This document shows, in pieces, positions 27,148 through 37,051 of a DNA stretch of 64,000 nucleotides. Position numbers and translations under genes: made by a program. Source of the DNA: Hyphomicrobiales bacterium (GTDB lineage Bacteria > Pseudomonadota > Alphaproteobacteria > Rhizobiales > Rhizobiaceae). Positions within the stretch are counted from its first letter, which is position 1, and the number at the start of each line of letters is the position of its first letter. The DNA lies in NCBI GenBank assembly GCA_900466005.1, contig UEGQ01000003.1, forward strand, positions 310,001 through 374,000, written 5' to 3'. Below the pieces are notes generated by a model. The model worked only from the letters and a program-made list of their open reading frames with translations, was not told the DNA's origin and ran no database searches.

Positions 27148-28074
27148 ATGATATTGTGTTGCGGCGAAGCGCTTATCGACATGCTTCCGCGCGAAACCAC
27201 GCTCGGCGAAAAGGGTTTCGCTCCCTATGCCGGTGGCGCGATTTTCAACACGGCGATCGCGCTCGGACGGCTCGGTATTCCGACCGGCTTCTTCACGGGC
27301 CTCTCCGACGACATGATGGGCGACATTCTGCGCGAGACGCTGAAGTCGAGCAATGTCGACTTCTCCTATTGCGCGACGCTGCCGCGGCCGACGACCATCG
27401 CCTTCGTCAAGCTCGTCAACGGGCAGGCGACCTACGCGTTCTACGACGAGAACACTGCCGGCCGGATGATTACCGAAAGCGACCTGCCTTCCCTCGGTGA
27501 CGATTGCGAAGCCTTGCATTTCGGCGCGATCAGCCTGATTCCCGAGCCCTGCGGGTCGACCTACGAGGCGCTAATGGCGCGTGAACAAGCCACTCGTGTC
27601 ATCTCGCTCGATCCGAACATTCGTCCGGGCTTCATCAAGGACAAGGCGGCCCATGCCGCGCGCCTCAACCGCATGGCGGCCATGGCCGACATCATCAAGT
27701 TCTCCGACGAGGATCTCGAATGGTTCGGGCTTTCTGGCGGTCATGACGAACTTGCCGGCCACTGGCTCGATCTCGGCGCCAGGCTCGTCGTCATCACCCG
27801 CGGTGCGGAGGGCGCGACCGGCTATACGGATCGGTTCAAGGTCTCCGTGCCGAGCGAGCGCGTGACGGTGGTCGACACCGTCGGTGCCGGCGATACGTTC
27901 GACGCCGGCATTCTCGCCTCATTGAAGATGCAGGGCCTGTTGACCAAGGAGAAGGTCGCGGCAATCGACGAGAAGGCCGTCGAAGCTGCGCTGACACTTG
28001 GGGCAAAGGCAGCGGCGGTCACCGTGTCGCGCGCTGGCGCAAATCCACCTTTCGCCCACGAGATCGGGATTTAG
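27148..28074 (+). CDS. PfkB-family sugar kinase, probable fructokinase
   Basis: 308-residue ribokinase-fold kinase. Signature 1, GGAIFNTAIALGRLG, lies at about 29-43, and signature 2, DTVGAGDTFDAG, at 243-254, with catalytic Asp249. The N-terminal sugar-binding segment (CCGEALIDMLPRE) is fructokinase-like. It follows pyrE after 70 bases with GGGAGG upstream. Its place near the frc transporter and pgi suggests fructose to fructose-6-phosphate to glucose-6-phosphate. Specificity is inferred. Confidence 0.88.
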   Translation: MILCCGEALIDMLPRETTLGEKGFAPYAGGAIFNTAIALGRLGIPTGFFTGLSDDMMGDILRETLKSSNVDFSYCATLPRPTTIAFVKLVNGQATYAFYDENTAGRMITESDLPSLGDDCEALHFGAISLIPEPCGSTYEALMAREQATRVISLDPNIRPGFIKDKAAHAARLNRMAAMADIIKFSDEDLEWFGLSGGHDELAGHWLDLGARLVVITRGAEGATGYTDRFKVSVPSERVTVVDTVGAGDTFDAGILASLKMQGLLTKEKVAAIDEKAVEAALTLGAKAAAVTVSRAGANPPFAHEIGI

Positions 28075-28253
28075 CATCCTTCGACTGTTGTTCGTCCACT
28101 CTCTCGAACAGGCGGGTACGCATCGATCCTTTAGAATATGCGACATTAGGAATTCATGATTGATGTTGGCGTGACTTGTTCGTACCTTCACCTGCGCCGG
28201 CGATTTCCGTTGCGGCATTCGGTTCGCGGGTCGGTCGAAAGAAGGATGAAGTC

Positions 28254-29009
28254 ATGACAAAGGAATTTGCCGGCAAGGTCGCCCTCGTCACAGGCGGAGG
28301 TTCGGGTATCGGTGCCGCCTGCGCCCGTCAGTTGGCGGAGGAGGGTGCTCGTGTCGTCGTCGCCGACATGAACCTGGCAGGTGCGCAGGAAGTGGTGGAT
28401 GCGATCGGCGCCGCCGGCGGAACCGCAAGCGCCCGGCAGGTCGACGTCAGCGATCCGCAAGCCGTCAAGGCGATGGTCGACTTCGCTGTCGAGACCTACG
28501 GCGGGCTGGATTGCGCGGTCAACAATGCAGGCATCGGCGGTCCGCTGAAGCCGATTGCCGAATACGAGATCGACGAATGGCATCACGTCATAGGTGTGAA
28601 CCAGAACTCCGTCTTCTACTGCATGAAGTACGAAATCGAAGTCATGTTGCGGCAGGTAAAGGGCTCCATCGTCAACATGTCATCGATCCTCGGGACCAAT
28701 GCCATCGCCAATGCGCCGGCTTATGTGGCGGCGAAACATGCGTTGGTCGGCATGACGAAATCCGCTGCGATCGCCTATTCGGCAAGCGGCGTGCGCGTGA
28801 ATGCGGTCGGCCCTGGCTATATTCGCACGCCGCTGGTCGAGAACAGTCTCGACGAGGAGAGCATTGCCGCCTTGGTCGGGCTCCATCCGATCGGCCGGCT
28901 CGGCACCCCGGAGGAAGTCGCAAGCCTGACGCTGTTCCTGCTCTCCGACCGGGCATCCTTCATCACCGGCAGTTACCACCTCGTCGACGGTGGGTATGCA
29001 GCGCAATAG
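28254..29009 (+). CDS. Short-chain dehydrogenase/reductase
   Basis: 251-residue classical SDR. The cofactor motif TGGGSGIG is at 13-20, NNAG at 89-92, and the catalytic Ser142, Tyr156 and Lys160 (YVAAK) are present. Asp37 after the second beta strand (VVADMN) favours NAD(H) over NADP(H). The C-terminus SYHLVDGGYAAQ is typical. It begins 179 bases after the sugar kinase and converges on pgi. The substrate is unknown; 3-oxoacyl-ACP reductase-like labels are common for this group but not specific. Confidence 0.88.
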   Translation: MTKEFAGKVALVTGGGSGIGAACARQLAEEGARVVVADMNLAGAQEVVDAIGAAGGTASARQVDVSDPQAVKAMVDFAVETYGGLDCAVNNAGIGGPLKPIAEYEIDEWHHVIGVNQNSVFYCMKYEIEVMLRQVKGSIVNMSSILGTNAIANAPAYVAAKHALVGMTKSAAIAYSASGVRVNAVGPGYIRTPLVENSLDEESIAALVGLHPIGRLGTPEEVASLTLFLLSDRASFITGSYHLVDGGYAAQ

Positions 29010-29019
29010 CTGACGTGGC

Positions 29020-29038
29020 AGGCCGCCGCAGACGGCCT
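29020..29038. terminator. Hairpin between the convergent SDR gene and pgi
   Basis: Inverted repeat AGGCCG (29020-29025) and CGGCCT (29033-29038) with a 7-base loop, in the 40-base gap between two convergent genes. Likely shared terminator; T tracts are short. Confidence 0.45.
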
Positions 29039-29049
29039 CCCGGGATACT

Positions 29050-30675
29050 TCATCCGGCGCGCGACAGCAGGCTCGCGACCAGCCCGACCGTCGAACTGTC
29101 GTGGCCGGACGGAGCGGTCTTGCCCTCGACCACCGGCAGCAGCGCGGTGGCAAGTTCCTTGCCGAGTTCCACGCCCCACTGATCGAACGAGTTGATGCGG
29201 AAGAGAACGCCTTCGACGAAGACGCGGTGTTCGTAGAGCGCAATCAGCCGGCCCAGTGCGAAGGGAGTGAGCTGGTCGTAGACGAAGGTGATCGAGGGAC
29301 GGTTGCCGGAGAAGACGCGGTGCGGCGCAATGCGCTCGACCTCGGCCTCGCTCGCGCCCTTCGCCTTGAGCTGCGCCTTCGCCTCGGCGAGCGTGCGGCC
29401 TTTCATCAAGGCCTCGGACTGGGCAAGGCAGTTGGCGATCAAAAGCTCGTGCTGGTGACGCAGCTCCGGTTCGAAGCCGTTGGCGGCGATCATGAATTCG
29501 ACCGGCACGACGGTCGTTCCCTGATGAAGCAATTGGTAGAAGGCATGCTGGCCGTTGGTGCCGGGTTCGCCCCACACGATCGGACCGGAATTCCCGGCGA
29601 CCGGCTTGCCGTCGATCGTCACGCTCTTGCCGTTCGATTCCATGTCGAGTTGCTGGAGATAGGCGGCAAAACGGGAGAGCCGCTGGTCATAGGGCAGGAT
29701 CGCGCGCGAAGCGTGGCCGAGCACGTTGCGGTGGTAGAAGCCGATGAGGCCGAGCAGCATCGGCAGGTTTTCCCGCAGTGGGGCCGTGCGAAAATGGTTG
29801 TCCATCGCATGGGCGCCGTCCAGGAAATGGCCGAAGTTCTCGCTGCCGATCGCAATCATCAGAGAGAGGCCGATCGCCGACCAGACGGAATAGCGACCGC
29901 CGACCCAATCCCAGAAGCCGAAGACTCGATCCTCCGAAATGCCGAAGGCTGCGACCGCGTCGAGGGCTGTCGAGACAGCGGCGAAGTGATGGCCGACGGC
30001 CTCCTCGCCGAGCGCGCCGGCGACGAAGCAACGTGCCGTCCGGGCGTTCGTCATCGTCTCGATCGTCGTGAAGGTCTTCGAGGCGACGATGAAGAGGGTG
30101 GTTTCGGCGCTCAGCGTTTTCAGCGTGTCGGCGATGTGTGCGCCGTCGACATTGGAGACGAAATGGAGGCGAGGCCCGTCATGATAGGGGGCAAGCGCCA
30201 GCGTTGCCATGGCTGGGCCGAGATCGGATCCGCCGATCCCGATGTTGACGACGTCGGTGATCTTCTTGCCGGTCGCGCCAGTAATACGGCCGTTGCGGAG
30301 ATCTTCCGCAAAACGTCCCATCGCGTCCAGGACGGCGTTGACGTCCGGCATCACGTCGCGGCCGTCGACGAGCACGGACGTGTTGGCCCGGTTCCGCAGC
30401 GCCGTATGCAGCACGGCGCGTCCTTCGGTGAAATTGATCGTCTCCCCGGCGAACATCGCGTCCCGTTTTTCGGCAACGCCGGCCGTGGCCGCAAGCTCCT
30501 CCAGCAGGGCCATGATCTCCTCATTCACGGCACACTTGGAATAATCCATCAACAGGTCGTCGAGGCTCGTGCTGAAACGGGAAAAGCGGTTCGCGTCGGC
30601 AGCAAAGGCCGCCCGGACATCCTCCGCCCTCGTGGCAGTTGCGGTGCTGGACAGCTTGTCGATGATCGCCTGCAT
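29050..30675 (-). CDS. pgi: Glucose-6-phosphate isomerase
   Basis: 541-residue phosphoglucose isomerase interconverting glucose-6-phosphate and fructose-6-phosphate. [15 protein letters not shown] (about 146-160), the [14 protein letters not shown] phosphate-binding stretch, [17 protein letters not shown] and the C-terminal QWGVELGK block match the two PROSITE signatures of the family. The start is the ATG at 30675 with GGGGAGATAC upstream; the frame stays open further upstream but without support. It feeds hexose phosphate towards the UDP-sugars used by the exo cluster. Confidence 0.95.
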   Translation of the reverse strand: MQAIIDKLSSTATATRAEDVRAAFAADANRFSRFSTSLDDLLMDYSKCAVNEEIMALLEELAATAGVAEKRDAMFAGETINFTEGRAVLHTALRNRANTSVLVDGRDVMPDVNAVLDAMGRFAEDLRNGRITGATGKKITDVVNIGIGGSDLGPAMATLALAPYHDGPRLHFVSNVDGAHIADTLKTLSAETTLFIVASKTFTTIETMTNARTARCFVAGALGEEAVGHHFAAVSTALDAVAAFGISEDRVFGFWDWVGGRYSVWSAIGLSLMIAIGSENFGHFLDGAHAMDNHFRTAPLRENLPMLLGLIGFYHRNVLGHASRAILPYDQRLSRFAAYLQQLDMESNGKSVTIDGKPVAGNSGPIVWGEPGTNGQHAFYQLLHQGTTVVPVEFMIAANGFEPELRHQHELLIANCLAQSEALMKGRTLAEAKAQLKAKGASEAEVERIAPHRVFSGNRPSITFVYDQLTPFALGRLIALYEHRVFVEGVLFRINSFDQWGVELGKELATALLPVVEGKTAPSGHDSSTVGLVASLLSRAG

Positions 30676-30965
30676 GTATCTCCCCTCGATGGCGGAACAC
30701 GGGTCCGAAACGGGCGTGGCGGATTCGAGGTTCGCATTGCTCATCCGAGCAGGTGCGAGGTTAACCTGCAAATCCGAACACCACGCCAGGATCATGGAGC
30801 CGCAAATGTCCTTCGGCTTTTTGGAAGCAGGACACTAGTCTGCCGCCCGTGAGCGATCAAGGCGCGTTCATGCGCGCCGGCGCCGGCCGGTGACATTCTG
30901 GAGACGGGTGAGACCGATGCGGCACAGTCGCGAACCGACCACGCGCAGTTGGCCGTATACTGAAC

Positions 30966-32672
30966 TCAGGCGCTCGGGCGCAGTTCCCTGCGCAGGATCT
31001 TGCCGACGTTCGACTTCGGCAGTTCACTCCGGAATTCGATATAGCGCGGCCGCTTGTAGTTCGTGAGGTTCGCCGTGAAATGCGCCTTCAGCGCCTCTTC
31101 GGTCAGCTGCGGATCCTTCTTGACGACGAAGAGCTTGACGGCCTCGCCGGAATGCTGGTCGGGGACCCCGATCGCCGCGCATTCCAGAACGCCTGGATGC
31201 ATGGCTGCCACTTCCTCGATCTCGTTCGGATAGACGTTGAAGCCGGAGACCAGGATCATGTCCTTCTTGCGGTCGACAATCTTCACGTAGCCGCGTTCGT
31301 CCATCAGCCCCATATCGCCGGACCGGAAGAAGCCGTCGTCGGTCATGACCTTGGCCGTCTCTTCCTGCCGCTGCCAGTAGCCCGCCATCACCTGCGGACC
31401 GCGAATGCATATCTCGCCCACTTCGCCGACAGGCAGCGTTCCGCCGTCCTCGTCGCGGATTTCGATCTCTGTCGAGGGAAGCGGCAGGCCGATCATGCCA
31501 GAGAACTCTCTGGAATCGAGCCGGTTGACTGTTGCCACCGGAGAGGTTTCCGAGAGACCGTAGCCTTCGGTGATCGGGCACCCCGTCATCTGGAGCCAGC
31601 GCTCGGCAACCGGCCGCTGCACCGCCATGCCGCCGCCGAGCACAAGCAGCAGCGAGGAAAAGTCCAGCTTCTGGAAATCCGGATTGTTCATCAGCGCATT
31701 GAAAAGCGTGTTGAGGCCCGGAAAGACATGCGCCTTGTATTGCTGCAATTCCTTCACGAAGGCCGGAATGTCTCGTGGATTGGCGATCAGGACGTTGTGG
31801 CTGCCGGTCGCGACGCCCATCAGCGAATTCACGGTAAGGGCGAAGATATGGTAGAGCGGCAGCGCGCAGATGAAGGTCATGACCTCCGGCCGCGGCTTGA
31901 TCACGAAGATCGCGTCGAGCCACACCATGATCTGCTCCTTGTTGGAGAGCAGGTTCGCATGCGTGAGCGTGGCACCCTTCGAAACGCCGGTCGTACCGCC
32001 CGTATACTGCAGGAAGGCGACGTCGCTGCCCTTCATCTCGACGGGTTTCAGCGTCTGGCGGGCACCGTCGGCCAGGACTTGCCGGAAGCTCTTGTGGTGC
32101 GGGATAGACCAGGCCGGCACCAGCTTCTTGACCTTGCGGACGACGAAGTTGACGATGTGGCCCTTGAGGCCCAGCATGTCGCCCATGGTCGCGACCACCA
32201 CGTGCTTCAGCGGCAGGTGTGGCAAGACCTGCTCAACCGTATGGGCGAAGTTTTCCAGTACGAAGATTGCCTTGGCGCCGGAGTCCTTCAGCTGGTGTTC
32301 GAGTTCGCGCGGCGTATAGAGCGGATTGACGTTGACGACGACGAAGCCCGCGCGAAGGATGCCGTAGACCGTTACCGGGTTCTGCAGGATGTTCGGCGTC
32401 ATCACGGCGACGCGGTCGCCCTTGGCAAGTCCTTGCGCCTGAAGCCACGCACCGACCTTGCGCGACTGGGCATCCAGCTCGCGGAACGTCATGCCTCGGC
32501 CCATGCTCGAAAAAGCAAGCCGGTCGGCATACTTTCGGCAACTGCTTTCGAAGAGGGCTCCGAGCGACGCATGCTCCAGCGGCGCGATTTCGGCCGGCAC
32601 GCTCTCAGGGTAGGAAGCAAGCCAAATCTTCTCCGCTGCGTGGCCGCTGCGGCGGGTTGATACGTCCGACAT
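30966..32672 (-). CDS. fadD: Long-chain-fatty-acid-CoA ligase
   Basis: 568-residue adenylate-forming enzyme that activates fatty acids as acyl-CoA for beta-oxidation and lipid recycling. The P-loop-like YTGGTTGVSKGAT spans 223-235, the GYGLSETSP motif carries the adenylation core, and the C-terminal SGFNVYPNEIEE and KRPRYIEF with NVGKILRRELR complete the fold. FadD in rhizobia also affects swarming. A LiuR-like 16-base site at 32800-32815 lies in its upstream region. Confidence 0.94.
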   Translation of the reverse strand: MSDVSTRRSGHAAEKIWLASYPESVPAEIAPLEHASLGALFESSCRKYADRLAFSSMGRGMTFRELDAQSRKVGAWLQAQGLAKGDRVAVMTPNILQNPVTVYGILRAGFVVVNVNPLYTPRELEHQLKDSGAKAIFVLENFAHTVEQVLPHLPLKHVVVATMGDMLGLKGHIVNFVVRKVKKLVPAWSIPHHKSFRQVLADGARQTLKPVEMKGSDVAFLQYTGGTTGVSKGATLTHANLLSNKEQIMVWLDAIFVIKPRPEVMTFICALPLYHIFALTVNSLMGVATGSHNVLIANPRDIPAFVKELQQYKAHVFPGLNTLFNALMNNPDFQKLDFSSLLLVLGGGMAVQRPVAERWLQMTGCPITEGYGLSETSPVATVNRLDSREFSGMIGLPLPSTEIEIRDEDGGTLPVGEVGEICIRGPQVMAGYWQRQEETAKVMTDDGFFRSGDMGLMDERGYVKIVDRKKDMILVSGFNVYPNEIEEVAAMHPGVLECAAIGVPDQHSGEAVKLFVVKKDPQLTEEALKAHFTANLTNYKRPRYIEFRSELPKSNVGKILRRELRPSA

Positions 32673-33210
32673 GCTTTTCCTCCCCGGTAGTATGCATCAC
32701 GCTTCACCCGCGCGGGCGGCGTGCATTTCCTCCTCGTTGCCCAACCGCGAGATTATGCCTTTGATCTCGCCGTTCAAGACAGAACACGTCTATCTAACAT
32801 TGACGTAAACGTCAACGAGGTGGGCTGTTTCCCGCCGGACGTTATTTGTCCTGGCGGCCGCCGGGTTCTGCGGGCGGGCCGCACGCAACAATTGTCCTCT
32901 CCACGACGGGCGACGCTGTCCTTTCTCCTCCCTAGCCAATTGGGCTTAGGGCGGCACTGCCCGGTGGGTCTTCGCCGCCGCCTTTTCCGTTCGAATCCTG
33001 GTATTTGTCGCGCCTCACGACCAGTCCGTACGCGCTAGCCCGAAAGGCTTATACTCCGGCGCTAATGCTTGGTTTTCCCGTCCAGTTGCGCTAATCCAGA
33101 GACCGTGCGGCCGCCCGGGACGTCTGGCTTTAGGCCGGAGCTCTGCCGGCAGTCGCTGCGGTTCGCGGCAACGCCTGCGCCCGGGTGATCCTTTAAGAGT
33201 GGAGTGCATC
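32673..33210. other. Intergenic region between fadD and ugd
   Basis: Divergent gap of about 540 bases. It holds the LiuR-like palindrome at 32800-32815 on the fadD side. The right half is GC-rich and must contain the ugd promoter, for which I see no clear consensus. No gene is visible. Confidence 0.6.
32800..32815 (-). promoter_or_regulatory. LiuR-like operator before fadD
   Basis: On the minus strand, TTGACGTTTACGTCAA, an inverted repeat TTGACGT/ACGTCAA with 2 bases between. It resembles, from memory, the motif of MerR-family LiuR regulators of branched-chain amino acid and fatty acid degradation. The left TTGACG could serve as the fadD -35 element, so binding there would affect initiation. 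An almost identical site stands before the gene at 55841-56800. Confidence 0.55.
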
Positions 33211-34527
33211 TTGCGGATAGCGATCATTGGTACCGGCTATGTCGGTCTGGTTTCTGGAGTTTGCCTGTCGGAGTTCGGGCACGACGTGGTCTGCATCGAC
33301 AAGGTGGAGTCGAAGATCGACCGGCTGAACAAAGGTGAGGTTCCGATCTACGAGCCCGGTCTGGAGGAGATGATCGCCCGCAACGTGGCTGCCGGGCGGT
33401 TGCACTTCACGACGGAACTTGCCGGCCCCGTCTCGGGTGCGGACGTGGTGTTCATCGCGGTCGGGACGCCGTCACGCAAGAGCGACGGCCATGCGGACCT
33501 GAGCTACGTCTACTCCGCGACGCGCGAAGTGGCTGAAGCGCTACGCGGCTTCACCGTTCTCGTCACCAAGTCGACCGTTCCGGTCGGCACTGGTGATCAC
33601 CTCGAGCGGATCATCGACGAGGTCAATCCGGATGCCGACGTTGCCGTCGTTTCCAATCCGGAATTCCTGCGGGAAGGGGCGGCGATCGCCGACTTCATGG
33701 CCCCGGACCGGGTGGTCGTCGGATCGAATGATGATCGCGCGAAAGCGGTCATGGCCGAGGTTTACGGCCCGCTCGATTCCGAGAGGCACCCGGTGGTCTT
33801 CACCTCGCGCCGCACCGCCGAACTCACCAAGTATGCGGCGAATGCCTTCCTTGCGCTGAAGCTCGCCTACATCAATGAGATCGCCGATCTCTGCGAGGAG
33901 GTCGGGGCGAACGTTCAGGACGTTTCGCTGGGAATGGGCCTCGACAGCCGTATCGGCCGGAAGTTCCTGAATGCCGGTCCGGGCTATGGCGGCTCGTGCT
34001 TCCCGAAGGACACGCTGGCGCTCGTGAAAACCGCCCAGGACCACAACAAGCCGATCCGTCTCATCGAGACGATCGTCGGCATCAACGAGACCCGCAAGCG
34101 TGCCATGGCCCGCAAGGTCGAAAGAGCGGTCGGCGGCGATGTTCGCGGCAAGACGATCGGCATTCTCGGGCTGACCTTCAAGCCCGATACTGACGATGTG
34201 CGGGAATCCCCGGCGCTTTCGATCGTCCAGGCGCTGCTCGACAAGGGCGCGCTGCTGCAGGCCTACGATCCGGAAGGCATGGAGGCGGCACGCGAACTGA
34301 TGCCGGAGATCGACTACCGCGACGATGCCGAAGGCGTGGCACGCGGAGCCGATGCGCTGGTGATCATTACGGAATGGGAGGAATTCCGTGTCCTCGACTT
34401 CCCCAAGCTGAAGGACCTGATGAACGCGCCGGTCCTGATCGACCTGCGCAACATCTATTCGCCGGCGCATGTCGCCGACCACGGCTTCATCTACGAAAGC
34501 GTCGGGCGTTCGGATCGTTACCGCTGA
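33211..34527 (+). CDS. ugd: UDP-glucose 6-dehydrogenase
   Basis: 438-residue enzyme oxidising UDP-glucose to UDP-glucuronate with two NAD+. The N-terminal Rossmann motif IGTGYVG is at 6-12, the catalytic Cys263 lies in GPGYGGSCFPKD, and the C-terminal domain begins at KTIGILGLTFKPDTDDVRESP. The start is TTG at 33211, with GGAG at 33201-33204 six bases upstream; a GTG at 33199 lies on top of that site and is less likely. It converges on exoP. Succinoglycan contains no glucuronate, so the product may serve other glycans or lipids (RkpK role). Confidence 0.93.
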   Translation: MRIAIIGTGYVGLVSGVCLSEFGHDVVCIDKVESKIDRLNKGEVPIYEPGLEEMIARNVAAGRLHFTTELAGPVSGADVVFIAVGTPSRKSDGHADLSYVYSATREVAEALRGFTVLVTKSTVPVGTGDHLERIIDEVNPDADVAVVSNPEFLREGAAIADFMAPDRVVVGSNDDRAKAVMAEVYGPLDSERHPVVFTSRRTAELTKYAANAFLALKLAYINEIADLCEEVGANVQDVSLGMGLDSRIGRKFLNAGPGYGGSCFPKDTLALVKTAQDHNKPIRLIETIVGINETRKRAMARKVERAVGGDVRGKTIGILGLTFKPDTDDVRESPALSIVQALLDKGALLQAYDPEGMEAARELMPEIDYRDDAEGVARGADALVIITEWEEFRVLDFPKLKDLMNAPVLIDLRNIYSPAHVADHGFIYESVGRSDRYR

Positions 34528-34541
34528 GCCTTAGACGCACA

Positions 34542-34581
34542 CAGCCTCCGCCGAACATGTATTTGCGTACGGCGGAGGCTG
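34542..34581. terminator. Long hairpin between convergent ugd and exoP
   Basis: Perfect 12-base inverted repeat: CAGCCTCCGCCG (34542-34553) and CGGCGGAGGCTG (34570-34581), 16-base loop. It lies between two convergent genes and probably ends or protects both transcripts, although no T tract follows on either strand. Confidence 0.55.
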
Positions 34582-34642
34582 CAACTGATGTGGTATCGGC
34601 CGAGCAGAGCAGCCAGTCTCCCGATACCGCCCTTCTCCAGCG

Positions 34643-36958
34643 TCAGTAGTATTTGTCGTAATGCCGGCGGAATTTCTCCTGCCCGCCGAAATCGCTGTAC
34701 TTGGCGAGTTGCGTCATGTCGGTCTTGTTGAGCAGCACGCCGAGGATCTTTGCCGCAATGTGCGGCTCCGCGGTCAGCAGATCGGTAACAAGACGGATCG
34801 GCGTCTTGCCCCACTCGACGACGTAGATGAAGCCGTCGGCGTGGACCGAAAAGGCTTTTGCGTCGACAACCGGCCCGATCGGCGCCAGATCGACGATGAC
34901 ATAGTCGAAGATCTGGCGAGCATTTTCCAGAATGCTCGCCATGCCCGGAGAGGCGAGCAACTCGTTGGTATGGGGATGAGCCTCTCCGTTCGGACGCGGA
35001 ACGACGGGAAGAACGGCAAGCTTCGACTGCTGGTCGACCCTGACGGCGTTCGTCCATGTGATATCGCCGAGGACGGCTTCCACGAGGCCCGCTTTCGGAA
35101 CCGGTTTCAGCATCCGACTGAGCTTGGGGTTGCGTAGATCCGCGTCGATGAGAAGTGTCTTCTTGCCCGAGGCTGCGAGCAATGCCGCGAAGTTGGCGGC
35201 AACCGTCGTCTTGCCCTCGCCGGGCATGGCTGAGACGATGCCGATGACCCGGCTGGGGCGGCCCTGCAGCACGATGTCTGTCGCGAGCTTGGCGTTCCTC
35301 AATGTCTCTGCGAAAGCCGATCGCGGCGTGTCGAGCACCATGCGTGTCATGCGCTCGAGCGGCATGTTGGCTGGAGGCGGCGCGGGGCGACCCCGTCGGC
35401 GGTCAAGCGCCGCACGCAAGCGATGCAGCGGCTTCTCCGGCGCGGCGCCGACGAGTGGCAGATAGCCGAGGGAGGTCTGGCCGAGGGCCGAGCGGACGTC
35501 GTTTTCCAGCCGGAAGTAGCGCTCGCGCATTTCCTGGACGAAGGCCAGTGCGCCGCCGGCCATGAGTCCGAGTACCGCAGAAAGCGCAAGCACCAGCGTC
35601 TTCTTGGGGCTCGACGGCGAAACCGGCACGCCCGGCTCGGAGATGACGCGCGCTTCCGCAATCGGGAATGATTGCTGCTGCGAGGCCTGCTCGTAGCGAT
35701 CGAGGTAAGACTGGTAGAGCGACTTGAGGGCCGTCGCGCGCTGCTCGAGTTCCCTAAGTCGCACCATCGACTGGTTGGCTTCGGAGTTCTTGCCCGTCAC
35801 GCCCTCTATGCTCTTGCGAAGGGATTGCTCACGGGACTGTGTGACTTCGAACTCGCTGCGATAGCGTTCGGTCAGCCGCTGCATTTCCTGAAAAATCTGC
35901 TGGGCGACGTCGTCCTTCTCCGCCTTCAACGCCACAGCTTGTGGATGGTCGGCACCGAAGCTCGCGGTGATATCCCTCTCCCGTCGCTCTATCGACAGAT
36001 AGCGTGCGCGGAGGTCCTGGATCACGGCGTTGTCGGAGTCATCGGAGGCTGCCGTCGCATTCTTGACCGCGTTGTCGCGCCCCTGGTCGACGATTGCCTT
36101 GAACTGGCTGTAACGGGCGGACGCCCGTGCGGCATCGGCCTGGGCGATGATGAGCTGGCTGTTGAGGTCGGAAAGCTGCTGCTCCGACATGAGCTCTCCG
36201 CGCGCCGAGGTGAGGCCGTTTTCCGCCTTGTAACGTTCGGCCTCGAGAGAGGCTGCCTGCGCGCGCTCCCTCAGACTGTCGAGCCGCTCCTGAAGCCACA
36301 CGGAGGCGCGCTCGGCCGCTTCGAAATTGGCGTTGAGCTGGTCCGCCAGATAGGCGTCACTGTAACCCTTGGCGATGCGGGCTGCGAGCCGCGGATCGGG
36401 AGACCTGTAGGAGAGCGCCACCACCGAACTGCGGCCGACACGCTCGACCGCGATTCCCTGCTGGAGAAGGGCGGCCGCCTTCTGCCGGGCGCCACCGATG
36501 GCAGGATCGTCGGCAGTCGCCGCGCTGAAGAGCCCGACGGTGCCGCGCAGCCAGCTCTTGACCATGGACGGCAGCGACTTCGGCGGATTGAGAATGGTCT
36601 CGTTCTCGGCAAGCCCGAGGTCATCGACTACTCTCAGGGCGAGCTTGTTCGACTTGAGGATCTCTACGGCGCTTGAGATTTGCGTATCCGCCTGCTGCTT
36701 ACCCTGCACCGAGGTCTGCTCTTCTTGCGCAAATCGGGAAAGGTTCTCGTCGAGGAGGATCTGCGTCATCGAGGTGTAGATGGGTGTCGTGAAGACGAGA
36801 TAGGCGATGCCGAGGATGACGAAGATCGCGGCAGTCAGCGTGATGAGGCCAGCCCGGCGAAGGATCGCCGCCAGGAGTCGATCGAGATCAATGAAGGAAT
36901 CGGAATCATCCTTCTCGCGGGGCAACACGCCGTTCAGGGGAATGGTTCGCTGGTGCAT
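34643..36958 (-). CDS. exoP: ExoP, polysaccharide co-polymerase/tyrosine autokinase
   Basis: 771-residue inner-membrane protein controlling succinoglycan polymerisation and chain length (Wzc/PCP-2a type). TM1 at about 38-58 and TM2 at about 454-474 flank a large coiled-coil periplasmic domain (about 210-425). VPVSPSSP just before TM2 is the Pro-rich motif. The cytoplasmic kinase has Walker A SAMPGEGKTT (576-585), Walker A' LLIDADLRNP (602-611) and Walker B FDYVIVDLAP, and ends in YDKYY. That tail has only a few tyrosines compared with the long cluster of E. coli Wzc. It is the last gene of the minus-strand exo operon, 93 bases after exoN. Confidence 0.93.
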   Translation of the reverse strand: MHQRTIPLNGVLPREKDDSDSFIDLDRLLAAILRRAGLITLTAAIFVILGIAYLVFTTPIYTSMTQILLDENLSRFAQEEQTSVQGKQQADTQISSAVEILKSNKLALRVVDDLGLAENETILNPPKSLPSMVKSWLRGTVGLFSAATADDPAIGGARQKAAALLQQGIAVERVGRSSVVALSYRSPDPRLAARIAKGYSDAYLADQLNANFEAAERASVWLQERLDSLRERAQAASLEAERYKAENGLTSARGELMSEQQLSDLNSQLIIAQADAARASARYSQFKAIVDQGRDNAVKNATAASDDSDNAVIQDLRARYLSIERRERDITASFGADHPQAVALKAEKDDVAQQIFQEMQRLTERYRSEFEVTQSREQSLRKSIEGVTGKNSEANQSMVRLRELEQRATALKSLYQSYLDRYEQASQQQSFPIAEARVISEPGVPVSPSSPKKTLVLALSAVLGLMAGGALAFVQEMRERYFRLENDVRSALGQTSLGYLPLVGAAPEKPLHRLRAALDRRRGRPAPPPANMPLERMTRMVLDTPRSAFAETLRNAKLATDIVLQGRPSRVIGIVSAMPGEGKTTVAANFAALLAASGKKTLLIDADLRNPKLSRMLKPVPKAGLVEAVLGDITWTNAVRVDQQSKLAVLPVVPRPNGEAHPHTNELLASPGMASILENARQIFDYVIVDLAPIGPVVDAKAFSVHADGFIYVVEWGKTPIRLVTDLLTAEPHIAAKILGVLLNKTDMTQLAKYSDFGGQEKFRRHYDKYY

Positions 36959-37051
36959 GGTTGCGCCTTCATCTGATGTCGGGTGGGCGGTCCGGATCTT
37001 GTCCGGGCCGCTCTCATCGTCTTTCGCCGGCGAAGCGCCGGCGGGCCATCA

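Noticed and set aside
29101..32660. Long plus-strand frames opposite pgi (583 codons) and fadD (526 codons)
   Set aside because: Sense genes are complete and have all family motifs; the opposite frames show only antisense-type composition.
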